Shown here: positions 1 through 5,548 of the stretch, piece by piece
How positions within the stretch are numbered: position 1 is the first letter of the stretch
Layout: each line of letters starts with the position of its first letter
Assembly (NCBI GenBank): GCA_002434335.1
Contig: DJJW01000099.1
Span: 1 to 7,504, forward strand
From: Lachnoclostridium sp. UBA6558
GTDB lineage: Bacteria; Bacillota; Clostridia; Lachnospirales; Lachnospiraceae
Length of the DNA stretch: 7,504 nucleotides
Direction of reading: 5' to 3'
The notes under the pieces: generated by a model
Told to the model about the DNA's origin: nothing
The model's database searches: none
The model's input: only the letters and a program-made list of their open reading frames with translations
Made by a program: the position numbers and the translations under genes

Positions 1-67
1 TAGCTCAGCTGGATAGAGCGTCTGGCTACGGACCAGAAGGTCGGGGGTTCGAATCCTCTAACGCACA
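1..67 (+). tRNA. tRNA-Arg (anticodon ACG), 5' truncated by window edge
   Basis: The window opens at tRNA position 8. The D arm is followed by an anticodon stem (21-25 with 33-37) holding the loop 26-32, with anticodon ACG at 28-30. The T arm is 43-59 with a TTCGAAT loop. The 3' acceptor strand is 60-66 and the discriminator is A67. The 5' acceptor strand (7 nt) lies outside the window. CCA is not encoded, since TAT follows the discriminator. The ACG anticodon is normally edited to ICG and reads CGU, CGC and CGA. The terminator just downstream suggests this is the last gene of its transcript. Confidence 0.95.
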
Positions 68-73
68 TATAGG

Positions 74-107
74 ACTGTAATTTCTTAATTGGAATTACAG
101 TTTTTTG
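74..107 (+). terminator. Rho-independent terminator of the tRNA-Arg transcript
   Basis: A 9-bp perfect stem (74-82 with 93-101) can be extended by two further pairs around a 6-nt loop. A run of T begins at 101. It starts 7 nt after the tRNA-Arg discriminator base, so it most likely ends that transcript. Confidence 0.85.
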
Positions 108-487
108 TTATTTAAGATATCATTATAAATGGTCTTGCTAATCCTTATAAATATCCCATGCAGGAATGTAATAGGCATTAATAGCAGGCATATAAAATAT
201 ACAATAATAGAAACTCTAAATGGTTTTGTTTTATCTTTAACTCGGTGGAAGTTCTTAGATCAGTATCAGCTGCTTGCAGTTGAGCTATTTTTCAATCAAA
301 ACCCTCAAAATAACTAATTTAATGAAATGTTAATAATAGAGCTATTTACCCCAGTGGAGCATTATGCTAAAATTAGACTAATTCTTAAATCATTAGATAA
401 ACTAATAGTTATTATTAGTAGTCTGGGATTTGATAAAAGAAAGCAGCATAGAAATCGGAAATGTATAGTTTGATATTAGGAGGATAC
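108..487. other. Intergenic region with no supported gene; promoter and inverted repeats in its second half
   Basis: This 380-bp AT-rich stretch separates the tRNA-Arg terminator from the HAAS protein gene. A 62-codon reading frame at 129-317 has no ribosome binding site, no recognisable domain and unremarkable composition, so I do not call it. The second half carries a candidate promoter (345-373). Downstream of it is a 7-bp inverted repeat (401-407 with 413-419), nested inside a longer imperfect one between about 375-382 and 415-424. These would lie in the leader RNA of the downstream gene. Confidence 0.6.
345..373 (+). promoter_or_regulatory. Candidate sigma-A promoter for the HAAS/DUF1700 gene
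   Basis: TTTACC (345-350) is separated by 17 nt from TAAAAT (368-373). TG at 365-366 gives an extended -10 (TGCTAAAAT). The -35 matches consensus at 4 of 6 positions and the -10 at 5 of 6. Transcription would start near 380, leaving a leader of about 108 nt before the ATG at 488. Confidence 0.5.
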
Positions 488-1009
488 ATGACTAGAGAAG
501 AATTTATAATAGAACTTAAAAAAGCACTTGCAGAAGAGATACCTGCAAATGAAATTGAAAATAATATAAATTACTATAACAGTTATATAAGAGAACAAAT
601 GCAAACTAAATCAGAGGAAGAGGTCCTTATAGAGCTGGGTGATCCAAGATTAATAGCTAAAACCATAATTGATAGCTTTCAGATGTCCCAAGGACCGCTG
701 TATAACAATAAGAGGCAGCGCATGGGCTATGAGGATGCTTATACAGAGGAATGGCAGGATAATGATGCCAGAGAGGGATATAGCCAGGATAACGATGTAT
801 TTGGCAGTACAGGGAGCAGTTATCATGTGTATAAGAATTATGAGTTAAAGTGGTATCATAAAGTTGCTTTAGCTGCAATGATTGTTGTTATTCTTTCTAT
901 AGTAATTATAATTGGCGGTATAATATTAAAGTTATTCTTCTCTATCGGAATCCCTTTATTACTAATTTACTTCGTTTATAGGCTGATAATAGCAAAGCGG
1001 AATAATTAA
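488..1009 (+). CDS. HAAS domain (DUF1700-type) membrane protein
   Basis: The protein has 173 residues from the ATG at 488. I chose this start because AGGAGG at 478-483 lies just upstream. The frame is open to an earlier ATG at 461, but that has no comparable ribosome binding site. Residues 1-66 form an alpha-helical HAAS/DUF1700-like domain: MTREEF start, a helix of Leu/Lys/Glu residues, the NNINYYNSYI segment, then ELGDPRLIAKTI, which is characteristic of the family. Residues 67-120 are a polar, acidic Tyr/Gln/Asp-rich linker. Residues 125-147 and 149-168 are two hydrophobic membrane segments, followed by a basic tail. Known family members often sit beside PadR-type regulators and are thought to act as membrane-linked sensory or interaction modules. 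No PadR gene is visible in this window. The precise role is unknown. Confidence 0.85.
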   Translation: MTREEFIIELKKALAEEIPANEIENNINYYNSYIREQMQTKSEEEVLIELGDPRLIAKTIIDSFQMSQGPLYNNKRQRMGYEDAYTEEWQDNDAREGYSQDNDVFGSTGSSYHVYKNYELKWYHKVALAAMIVVILSIVIIIGGIILKLFFSIGIPLLLIYFVYRLIIAKRNN

Positions 1010-1063
1010 TCAGTGTCAAAGAATAAGTTTATTAAAAGTGATACAAAGTATAATTTATGGATA

Positions 1064-1170
1064 AAAGTTATTATAGGTTTTAAAAGTTTATAATAGGTTG
1101 TTAAAGTTACTATAGATTATTATAGTTATGATAGATTATTGATGTTATTATAGGTTATTAAGGTTATTGG
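1064..1170. repeat. Degenerate tandem array, about 19-bp unit, 5.5 copies
   Basis: The units run 1064-1081, 1082-1102, 1103-1121, 1122-1140 and 1141-1159, with a partial unit at 1160-1170. Each resembles AAAGTTATTATAGGTTATT. Unit lengths of 18, 21, 19, 19 and 19 are not a multiple of three, and no reading frame is maintained, so the array is not coding. Units 3 to 5 keep exact 19-bp spacing. It resembles a decayed minisatellite. Confidence 0.75.
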
Positions 1171-1328
1171 AAAATAAAAGTAACAATAAACGTAGATATA
1201 AAAAAATTAGTATGGCTATATAGATAACAATACAATAATTATTTGAATATTGTTTATTAAGGATAAAGTCAAATTTATGAGTATTTGAATTAGATAAAAG
1301 AGTAAATAAAGACAACGATATTCTTGAT

Positions 1329-1420
1329 GTTATAATATAATGATAATATGCTATGACTTATTATTTTAAGATTTGTTATGATATAATGATAATATGCTAT
1401 GACTTATTATTTTAAGATTT
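1329..1420. repeat. 46-bp tandem duplication
   Basis: Positions 1329-1374 and 1375-1420 are adjacent direct copies that differ at one position (A1334 versus G1380). The unit contains overlapping TATAAT-like hexamers, but no well-spaced -35 was found. The near identity points to a recent slippage or unequal-exchange duplication, in contrast to the older array upstream. Confidence 0.9.
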
Positions 1421-1558
1421 AACTATAAATAAGCAGCAGTTACAGCTTAGAAGCACCTTAGCCGCGACTTCTTTACATCCATTAGTTTTTACAGAAATCA
1501 GATAATAAATTATTAATATATAATTTTAACTATCTGAATAGCTCATTATAGTAACTTT

Positions 1559-1690
1559 CAGAAAAGTTTATAGTGAAACAACCGCCAAGGGGGAGCCAAG
1601 GCGGTTGTTTCGATGAGGGGAGTATAAATAATTAATAAGGGGTTATATAGTGCGTTAGATGAATCTTCCGATCTCTCTCTAACACAACTA
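1559..1690 (+). ncRNA. Candidate structured RNA around a GC-rich hairpin (function unknown)
   Basis: A perfect 12-bp stem (1575-1586 with 1600-1611) encloses a 13-nt purine-rich loop containing AGGGGGAG. It stands out in very AT-rich surroundings. No T-run follows on either strand, so it is not a normal terminator. Two further G-rich motifs follow (near 1616-1622 and 1638-1642). A second imperfect stem pairs 1651-1659 with 1678-1686, with one internal mismatch. A weak upstream promoter is possible: TTAACT at 1526 and TATAGT at 1547-1552, spacer only 15. I recognise no known RNA family. The limits are set by structure and are approximate, and strand is a guess. Confidence 0.3.
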
Positions 1691-1830
1691 CATTATAATA
1701 CATAATTAACAATTATGCAAGATGCTAGCAATATAAAATCTAATATTTTTCTTAAATTTTCTGATTTACTTAAAAATCCATTATTTGTTAAGTGATTGAA
1801 TAATATTTTCGATAAATTAATTTTACCGTT

Positions 1831-1860
1831 GCATATTTTAAAATAAAAACGTCCATAATA
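1831..1860 (+). promoter_or_regulatory. Sigma-G-type (forespore) promoter
   Basis: GCATA (1831-1835), an 18-nt spacer and CATAATA (1854-1860) fit the Bacillus sigma-G pattern gHATR-N18-CATNHTA at every specified position. The start would be about 7 nt downstream, giving a leader of about 40 nt that includes the AGGAGG at 1893-1898. No comparable sigma-A promoter is seen here. This agrees with the spore-type protein encoded next. Confidence 0.65.
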
Positions 1861-1907
1861 TGTGTGTAATCTTAATAAAAAATTAGATTTTTAGGAGGAC
1901 TTTTAAA

Positions 1908-2081
1908 ATGGCAAACAACAGTTATAATGATTACTCATCAAACTCAGAAAAAAATAGCACAAGCAAAAACACATCAACAAACACAACATCCAATACACAG
2001 AACAAAACTTCCAATAACTCCAAAAACAACGCTAAGAATACAAGCACATCTAATTCTGCGCGTAATACAACAAAAGAATAA
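1908..2081 (+). CDS. Small Asn/Ser/Thr-rich protein, likely small acid-soluble spore protein-like
   Basis: The ATG at 1908 follows AGGAGG (1893-1898) with 9-nt spacing, a strong ribosome binding site. The product has 57 residues: 16 Asn, 13 Ser and 11 Thr, or 40 of 57, plus six Lys. It has almost no hydrophobic residues, no Cys and no membrane segment. It begins MANNSYNDYS and ends RNTTKE. Such low-complexity composition recalls gamma-type SASPs, which are Asn/Gln-rich amino-acid stores in the spore core. I do not see the FGTEFA-type protease site of Bacillus SspE, nor the alpha/beta-SASP DNA-binding motifs. A sigma-G-type promoter upstream and a strong terminator downstream make this a single-gene forespore transcript. 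The family assignment is inference from composition and promoter. The gene itself is well supported. Confidence 0.75.
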   Translation: MANNSYNDYSSNSEKNSTSKNTSTNTTSNTQNKTSNNSKNNAKNTSTSNSARNTTKE

Positions 2082-2096
2082 TATCTGTAAAGTTCT

Positions 2097-2140
2097 AAAA
2101 GAGCGTGTTGCGATATAAAAATTGAGCAACACGCTCTTTT
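2097..2140 (+). terminator. Rho-independent terminator of the spore-type gene
   Basis: A perfect 15-bp stem (2097-2111 with 2126-2140) has a 14-nt loop. Its outer four pairs are A:T, so the T-run ending at 2140 is part of the stem, as in many bidirectional terminators. It starts 15 nt after the stop codon. A 14-bp direct repeat (2137-2150 and 2153-2166) overlaps its 3' end. Confidence 0.9.
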
Positions 2141-2241
2141 ATGTAATATCAATTTTATGTAATATCCTTTGGTCTTTTCACCTATCCAGGCACAATTAGA
2201 CAATTTACAGAATATTATAATATCGAAGTGCAGGTGATATT

Positions 2242-2544
2242 ATGACTTTTGAAACTATTAATGCAAAGGATATAATGTACTACATAAGAAGGCCGGAGGT
2301 ATTGATTATTGATATCAGAGAACCCCTTGAATACAGACAGGGGCATATACCATCTGCCATAAATATACCCTATGATGATTTTGAAGATGGTAAAAGGGAT
2401 ATACCCGGAGATAAACTGTTAATCCTGTATTGCGACAGAGGTAATTTAAGCCTGCTGCTTGCAAGGGATTTAAGCAAAGAGGGTTATTGGGTCAAGAATA
2501 TTTACGGTGGTATGCATGCATATCGAGGTGCTCTTGAGTATTAA
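2242..2544 (+). CDS. Single-domain rhodanese-like sulfurtransferase
   Basis: The protein has 100 residues and is one complete rhodanese domain. Visible family features are the IIDIREPLEY segment (residues 22-31), QGHIPSAINIP (33-43), the active-site loop CDRGNLS with candidate catalytic Cys64, and a final IYGGMHAY (87-94). The Cys would carry a persulfide in sulfur transfer. The six-residue loop starting at the Cys is the length typical of sulfur-handling rhodaneses rather than the longer Cdc25-type loop. It has no signal peptide, so it is cytosolic. AGGTGAT at 2232-2238 serves the ATG at 2242. A TATAAT at 2216-2221 lies upstream, but no well-spaced -35 was found and the leader would be very short, so its promoter is unclear. 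Its physiological acceptor cannot be read from the sequence. Confidence 0.9.
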   Translation: MTFETINAKDIMYYIRRPEVLIIDIREPLEYRQGHIPSAINIPYDDFEDGKRDIPGDKLLILYCDRGNLSLLLARDLSKEGYWVKNIYGGMHAYRGALEY

Positions 2545-2596
2545 TCTATAAATAAAAGCGTTTTTTTACCCAAACTGCTTGAAGCTGGTTTATTTA

Positions 2597-2625
2597 TTGC
2601 ATTGGTATATTTCATATGTTATAAT
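2597..2625 (+). promoter_or_regulatory. Sigma-A promoter of the THUMP methyltransferase gene
   Basis: TTGCAT (2597-2602), a 17-nt spacer and a perfect extended -10, TGTTATAAT (2617-2625). Transcription would start near 2632. An upstream in-frame ATG at 2602 therefore lies within the promoter and would not be transcribed, which supports the ATG at 2671 as the real start. Confidence 0.75.
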
Positions 2626-2670
2626 TCATTGTTAGTTCAATTTACCTCAGTTAAACAAAGGGAGTACAAT

Positions 2671-3834
2671 ATGATGAATCAATATGAGTTTTTGGCACCA
2701 TGCCATAGGAGTTTAGAAAGTGTTCTGAAGAAAGAGATAACAGATTTAGGCTATGAAATAAAACAAGTTGAAGACGGACGTATTCTGTTTGCCGGAGATG
2801 AGACGGCCTTTGCCAGAGCAAATATATTTCTTCGTACAACAGAACGTATACTTCTTAAGGTAGGTAAATTTAAAGCAGAAAGTTTTGATGAGTTGTTTGA
2901 GGGTACGAAAGCAATTCCCTGGGAAAACTACATCCCTAAAGATGGTAAATTCTGGGTAGCCAAGGCTACTTCTATCAAAAGTAAAGTATTCAGTCCGTCA
3001 GATATTCAGTCAATCATGAAAAAAGCTATTGTTGAGAGATTGAAACAGGTCTATAAAATAGAATGGTTTCCGGAGGATGGGGAAAGTTATCCTATCCGTG
3101 TTACTTTTATGAAGGATGAAGTTACAATTGGTATTGATACCTCTGGTGAATCGCTTCATAAGAGAGGATATAGAAAATACGCAAGTAAAGCTCCTATAAC
3201 AGAAACCCTGGCAGCGGCTTTGATTATGGTTACCCCCTGGAAACACGATCGTATACTGGTAGATCCTTTTTGCGGCAGTGGAACCATTCCGATTGAAGCT
3301 GCCATGCTAGGGGCTAATATTGCACCTGGAATCAACCGCTCCTTCCTCGCTGAGAATTGGAAGCTGGTTCAGAAGAAGAACTGGTATCAGGCAATTGAAG
3401 AAGCAAACGATGTGAGAAAAAAAGATGTTGAAATGATAATTCAGGGCTATGACATTGATGGTGAAATTATAAAGGCGGCAAGGCAGAATGCTGCTCTGGC
3501 TGATGTGGAGGATTATATTCACTTTCAGCAGAGACCCCTCAGTGAATTAAGCAGCAGTAAAAAATACGGTTTTATTATTACTAATCCGCCTTATGGTGAA
3601 AGATTGGAGGAAAAGGAAGCTCTGCCGGCTCTTTATGAAGAAATAGGAAAAACCTATGCTAATCTGGATGCCTGGTCCCTGTTCCTGATTACCAGCTATG
3701 AAGATGCTATAAAATATATCGGACGCAAAGAGGATAAGAATCGTAAGATATATAATGGTATGCTTAAGACCTATTTCTATCAGTTTATGGGACCTCGTCC
3801 GCCTAAACGAAATAATACGGCTAAAGAAATTTAG
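2671..3834 (+). CDS. ypsC: THUMP-domain class I SAM-dependent rRNA methyltransferase (RlmL/YpsC family)
   Basis: The protein has 387 residues from ATG 2671. AAAGGGAG (2657-2664) precedes it by 6 nt. The frame opens at 2602, but that ATG is inside the promoter. An N-terminal ferredoxin-like and THUMP RNA-binding region (about 1-160) leads to the family signature LHKRGYR (162-168). The Rossmann methyltransferase domain follows, with SAM-binding DPFCGSGT (198-205), an acidic D261/D263 region after motif I, and the catalytic NPPYGERL (305-312), typical of N2-guanine or N6-adenine methylation. Family members such as E. coli RlmL (N-terminal part) and B. subtilis YpsC modify 23S rRNA. m2G at the position equivalent to E. 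coli 2445 is the likely product by homology, not proven here. Older databases call this family adenine-specific DNA methylase, which is probably wrong. It has its own promoter and terminator. Confidence 0.92.
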   Translation: MMNQYEFLAPCHRSLESVLKKEITDLGYEIKQVEDGRILFAGDETAFARANIFLRTTERILLKVGKFKAESFDELFEGTKAIPWENYIPKDGKFWVAKATSIKSKVFSPSDIQSIMKKAIVERLKQVYKIEWFPEDGESYPIRVTFMKDEVTIGIDTSGESLHKRGYRKYASKAPITETLAAALIMVTPWKHDRILVDPFCGSGTIPIEAAMLGANIAPGINRSFLAENWKLVQKKNWYQAIEEANDVRKKDVEMIIQGYDIDGEIIKAARQNAALADVEDYIHFQQRPLSELSSSKKYGFIITNPPYGERLEEKEALPALYEEIGKTYANLDAWSLFLITSYEDAIKYIGRKEDKNRKIYNGMLKTYFYQFMGPRPPKRNNTAKEI

Positions 3835-3859
3835 CATACCCTCATAAGAATTTCATAAG

Positions 3860-3944
3860 AAGGCTGCCATATTACGGTTAAAAGCTTATAGTCCTATTAA
3901 GAGATAGGGTTATAAGCAAATACGGTAATAGGCAGCTTTTTTTA
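3860..3944 (+). terminator. Rho-independent terminator with an unusually long composite hairpin
   Basis: An outer 9-bp stem (3860-3868 with 3931-3939, one G:T pair) is followed by a T-run to 3943. Inside it lie a second stem (TATTAC near 3870 with GTAATA before 3930) and a third long stem (GCTTATA and GTCCTAT with their complements across about 3884-3917). The whole is an imperfect inverted repeat of about 80 nt. It begins 25 nt after the methyltransferase stop codon. Confidence 0.88.
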
Positions 3945-4059
3945 TAATAAATAACTAACCTTTATACAGTTTGTATTATCCTACTTATTACCTACTAGCA
4001 AAGAATACAGCTAAATTAAGCACTTTTAAATTGAGATATATGTAATAATATTTTGCTTA

Positions 4060-4088
4060 TTGTAGAAAAATTAGATGCATAGTATAAT
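4060..4088 (+). promoter_or_regulatory. Candidate sigma-A promoter of the amidase gene
   Basis: A perfect TATAAT (4083-4088) lies 17 nt downstream of TTGTAG (4060-4065), a weak -35 with 3 of 6 matches. The start would be near 4095, close to the AGGGGG ribosome binding site at 4098-4103, so the leader is short. Confidence 0.45.
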
Positions 4089-4111
4089 CTTTCTATCAGG
4101 GGGATTATAGA

Positions 4112-5311
4112 ATGGGAGATAAAGTGCTAAAGTATACGGCAGTTTTCACCTTTGGTCTGATGCTGTCGGTAGTTATATTTTCACTGATTTTATCTTATAA
4201 AGCGGATCTTGTGGGGGATGATTCTGCTTTGGCTGCAATTAAAACGGTGTATGAAAAGCAAAATGAAAGTAAAGATTACCTTTCTACCGTCCATGAATTG
4301 AAAGATGAACTAGGGGATAAATATATAGCAATTAATAATGCAGGTAATAATGAATTTACAATAAGGGAGGACTATATTAACAAAAGTCTGACTTTGATAA
4401 TAAAGGGCTTAAAAGACAAAAGTTTGACAGAAGACAAGATTGTAAGAGTAAACAATAAGGGAAGTTATCAGGGGATTGTTTCACAGAAGGCAGAGGCAGA
4501 AAAGAGTGGATATCTGGTACCAGAGATATTAAATGCGGAGGATGGAGAAATTTCCTACGGTATAATACCTGAATTCGAGGATACTGACCCTGTTACTAAA
4601 ATAGATATTGACTATAATAAGAAAGAAGACGGAACCTACGAAGCAATTATACAGTTGGCACTGGATCATGTTTATGCTCCTTTTATGCTAAAAGAGAAGG
4701 GACAGGTCTATATTGCATTAAAGAAACCTTCTGAGGTCTATGAGCATATAGTTGTTCTGGATGCAGGACATGGAGGAAAGGATCCCGGTGCAGAAGCTGC
4801 CGATGGTTCTTATTATGAGAAGGAGATAAATCTTAAGATACTTTTATATGTTAAGGAGCTGCTGGATAAGGAGAATATTAAAGTCTATTATACGAGAACT
4901 GATGATAGAACAATTTACCTGAATCCAAGAGTTAATCTGGCAAATGAAACAGGGGCCGATTTATTTATCAGTATTCATTGCAATTCCAGTGAATCCTCGC
5001 TGCCAAGAGGACTTGAGGTGTTGTATAAGAGTAATTGGGGCAAAAGTTCCTTCAGCTCTGAACAGTTAGCCAGAATTGCGCTGGAGGAAATGAAGCCAGT
5101 GACTGGCCATGTTAACAGAGGTTTGGTTGCAGGAGATGAAATGTTGATAATTAATAAATCACAGGTTCCTGTAGCTTTAATCGAAGTAGGCTTTATGTCA
5201 AATCCCCAGGAGCTGGAATTCTTAAAATCCAATAAAAGAGAGAAAGAGATCGGAAAAGCAATTGCTCAGATTATTAAGAGGGCTCTTTTGGAAAAAGATA
5301 TCAACAATTAA
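4112..5311 (+). CDS. Membrane-anchored N-acetylmuramoyl-L-alanine amidase (Amidase_3)
   Basis: The protein has 399 residues. AGGGGG at 4098-4103 lies 8 nt before the ATG. Residues 8-29 are a hydrophobic segment after a Lys-containing N terminus, acting as a signal anchor without a clear signal-peptidase site, so the enzyme should face the outside of the membrane. Residues about 70-205 are beta-rich and may contain AMIN-like cell-wall-targeting repeats (the clearest at about 160-205), which is inference. The catalytic domain (about 213-395) is zinc-dependent Amidase_3. It has DAGHGGKD with H220, the glutamate E236 before the NLK segment, SIHCNS with H289, and ALIEVGFMSN with catalytic E358. 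All expected residues are present. It cleaves the bond between N-acetylmuramate and L-alanine in peptidoglycan. Sporulation/germination CwlD-type enzymes are shorter, near 240 residues, so a vegetative cell-separation or turnover role is equally possible. Confidence 0.9.
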   Translation: MGDKVLKYTAVFTFGLMLSVVIFSLILSYKADLVGDDSALAAIKTVYEKQNESKDYLSTVHELKDELGDKYIAINNAGNNEFTIREDYINKSLTLIIKGLKDKSLTEDKIVRVNNKGSYQGIVSQKAEAEKSGYLVPEILNAEDGEISYGIIPEFEDTDPVTKIDIDYNKKEDGTYEAIIQLALDHVYAPFMLKEKGQVYIALKKPSEVYEHIVVLDAGHGGKDPGAEAADGSYYEKEINLKILLYVKELLDKENIKVYYTRTDDRTIYLNPRVNLANETGADLFISIHCNSSESSLPRGLEVLYKSNWGKSSFSSEQLARIALEEMKPVTGHVNRGLVAGDEMLIINKSQVPVALIEVGFMSNPQELEFLKSNKREKEIGKAIAQIIKRALLEKDINN

Positions 5312-5315
5312 GATT

Positions 5316-5362
5316 ACACAATTTTTGGGCTGACGGAGAAGCGGTCATCTCAGTAATTGTGT
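5316..5362. repeat. Inverted repeat directly after the amidase gene
   Basis: An 8-bp perfect stem (5316-5323 with 5355-5362) encloses a GC-richer loop with its own short stem (5331-5334 with 5344-5347). No T-run follows, so it is not an obvious terminator, although it sits 4 nt after the amidase stop codon. It may be a transcript-stabilising or weak termination structure. Confidence 0.5.
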
Positions 5363-5367
5363 GGAAG

Positions 5368-5404
5368 TGCCACAATGGTTTTTCATAAATATTATTTTGT
5401 GGCA
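5368..5404. repeat. Inverted repeat TGCCACAA / TTGTGGCA
   Basis: TGCCACAA (5368-5375) and TTGTGGCA (5397-5404) are perfect complements around a 21-nt AT-rich centre. The right arm is also the first 8 bases of the palindromic element at 5397-5433, and the same bases start the second copy at 5504. The octamer therefore occurs three times within 150 bp, once inverted. Confidence 0.75.
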
Positions 5405-5433
5405 GTACCGGCAGGAAGGCCTGCGGTATATAA
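5397..5433. repeat. Palindromic intergenic element, copy 1
   Basis: The sequence TTGTGGCAGTA leads into an interrupted palindrome: 5406-5409 with 5425-5428 and 5411-5415 with 5420-5424, one bulged G5410, loop 5416-5419. It ends in TATATAA. The whole 37-bp block is repeated with small changes at 5504-5539. Confidence 0.8.
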
Positions 5434-5440
5434 GAGGTCG

Positions 5441-5501
5441 AGAGTGAAAGAAAAATAATAAATAGAAAGGATGTCACGCAAGGATTCTTTCACTCTTTTT
5501 T
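5441..5501 (+). terminator. Terminator-like hairpin upstream of rdgB
   Basis: A perfect 12-bp stem (5441-5452 with 5485-5496) has a 32-nt loop, and a T-run covers 5496-5501. The T-run ends only 47 nt before the rdgB start. I found no convincing promoter between them. It may end the amidase transcript with partial read-through into rdgB, or act as an attenuator. Confidence 0.75.
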
Positions 5502-5503
5502 AT

Positions 5504-5539
5504 TTGTGGCAGTATCGCAGGCCGGCCTGCGATATATAA
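5504..5539. repeat. Palindromic intergenic element, copy 2 (perfect 22-bp palindrome)
   Basis: This is the second copy of the element at 5397-5433. Positions 5513-5534 form a perfect 22-bp palindrome whose centre is GGCCGGCC, very GC-rich for this DNA. It ends in TATATAA, 9 nt before the rdgB ATG. Compared with copy 1, the pair C5408:G5426 has become T5515:A5532, which keeps the stem paired. Confidence 0.85.
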
Positions 5540-5548
5540 TGGGTATAA

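Larger units (their letters stand above)
1010..1907. other. Long AT-rich non-coding region with tandem repeats and a hairpin
   Basis: No open frame with a credible ribosome binding site is seen on either strand in these roughly 900 bases until the spore-type gene at 1908. There are four visible structures: a degenerate 19-bp tandem array (1064-1170), a 46-bp tandem duplication (1329-1420), a GC-rich 12-bp hairpin (1575-1611) with nearby G-rich motifs, and a sigma-G-type promoter (1831-1860). The rest, about 1171-1328 and 1691-1830, is featureless AT-rich sequence. No obvious terminator follows the HAAS gene. Confidence 0.7.

Noticed and set aside
1..107. Integration site of a mobile element at tRNA-Arg
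   Set aside because: No integrase and no duplicated tRNA 3' end was found within the window. The tRNA is followed by its own terminator.
129..317. 62-codon open frame after the tRNA-Arg terminator
   Set aside because: It has no ribosome binding site, no recognisable domain and no promoter. It is best treated as chance in AT-rich DNA, though a remnant of a lost gene cannot be excluded.
461..487. Earlier start for the HAAS protein at the ATG at 461
   Set aside because: It lacks a good ribosome binding site, whereas AGGAGG at 478-483 serves the ATG at 488, where the family-typical MTREEF begins.
1064..1420. CRISPR array
   Set aside because: The repeats are directly adjacent without unique spacers, are degenerate or only two copies, and no cas genes are present.
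1931..2203. Reverse-strand 90-codon frame over the spore-type gene
   Set aside because: It is a shadow of the low-complexity forward gene and runs through its terminator. It has no ribosome binding site.
2545..2596. Terminator after the rhodanese gene
   Set aside because: There is a T-run at about 2562-2568, but no stable hairpin precedes it. The imperfect inverted repeat downstream of it has bulges and no T-run.
2602..2670. Extended N terminus of the THUMP methyltransferase
   Set aside because: The upstream ATG falls inside the -35/-10 region of a strong promoter. AAAGGGAG precedes the ATG at 2671, where family similarity begins.
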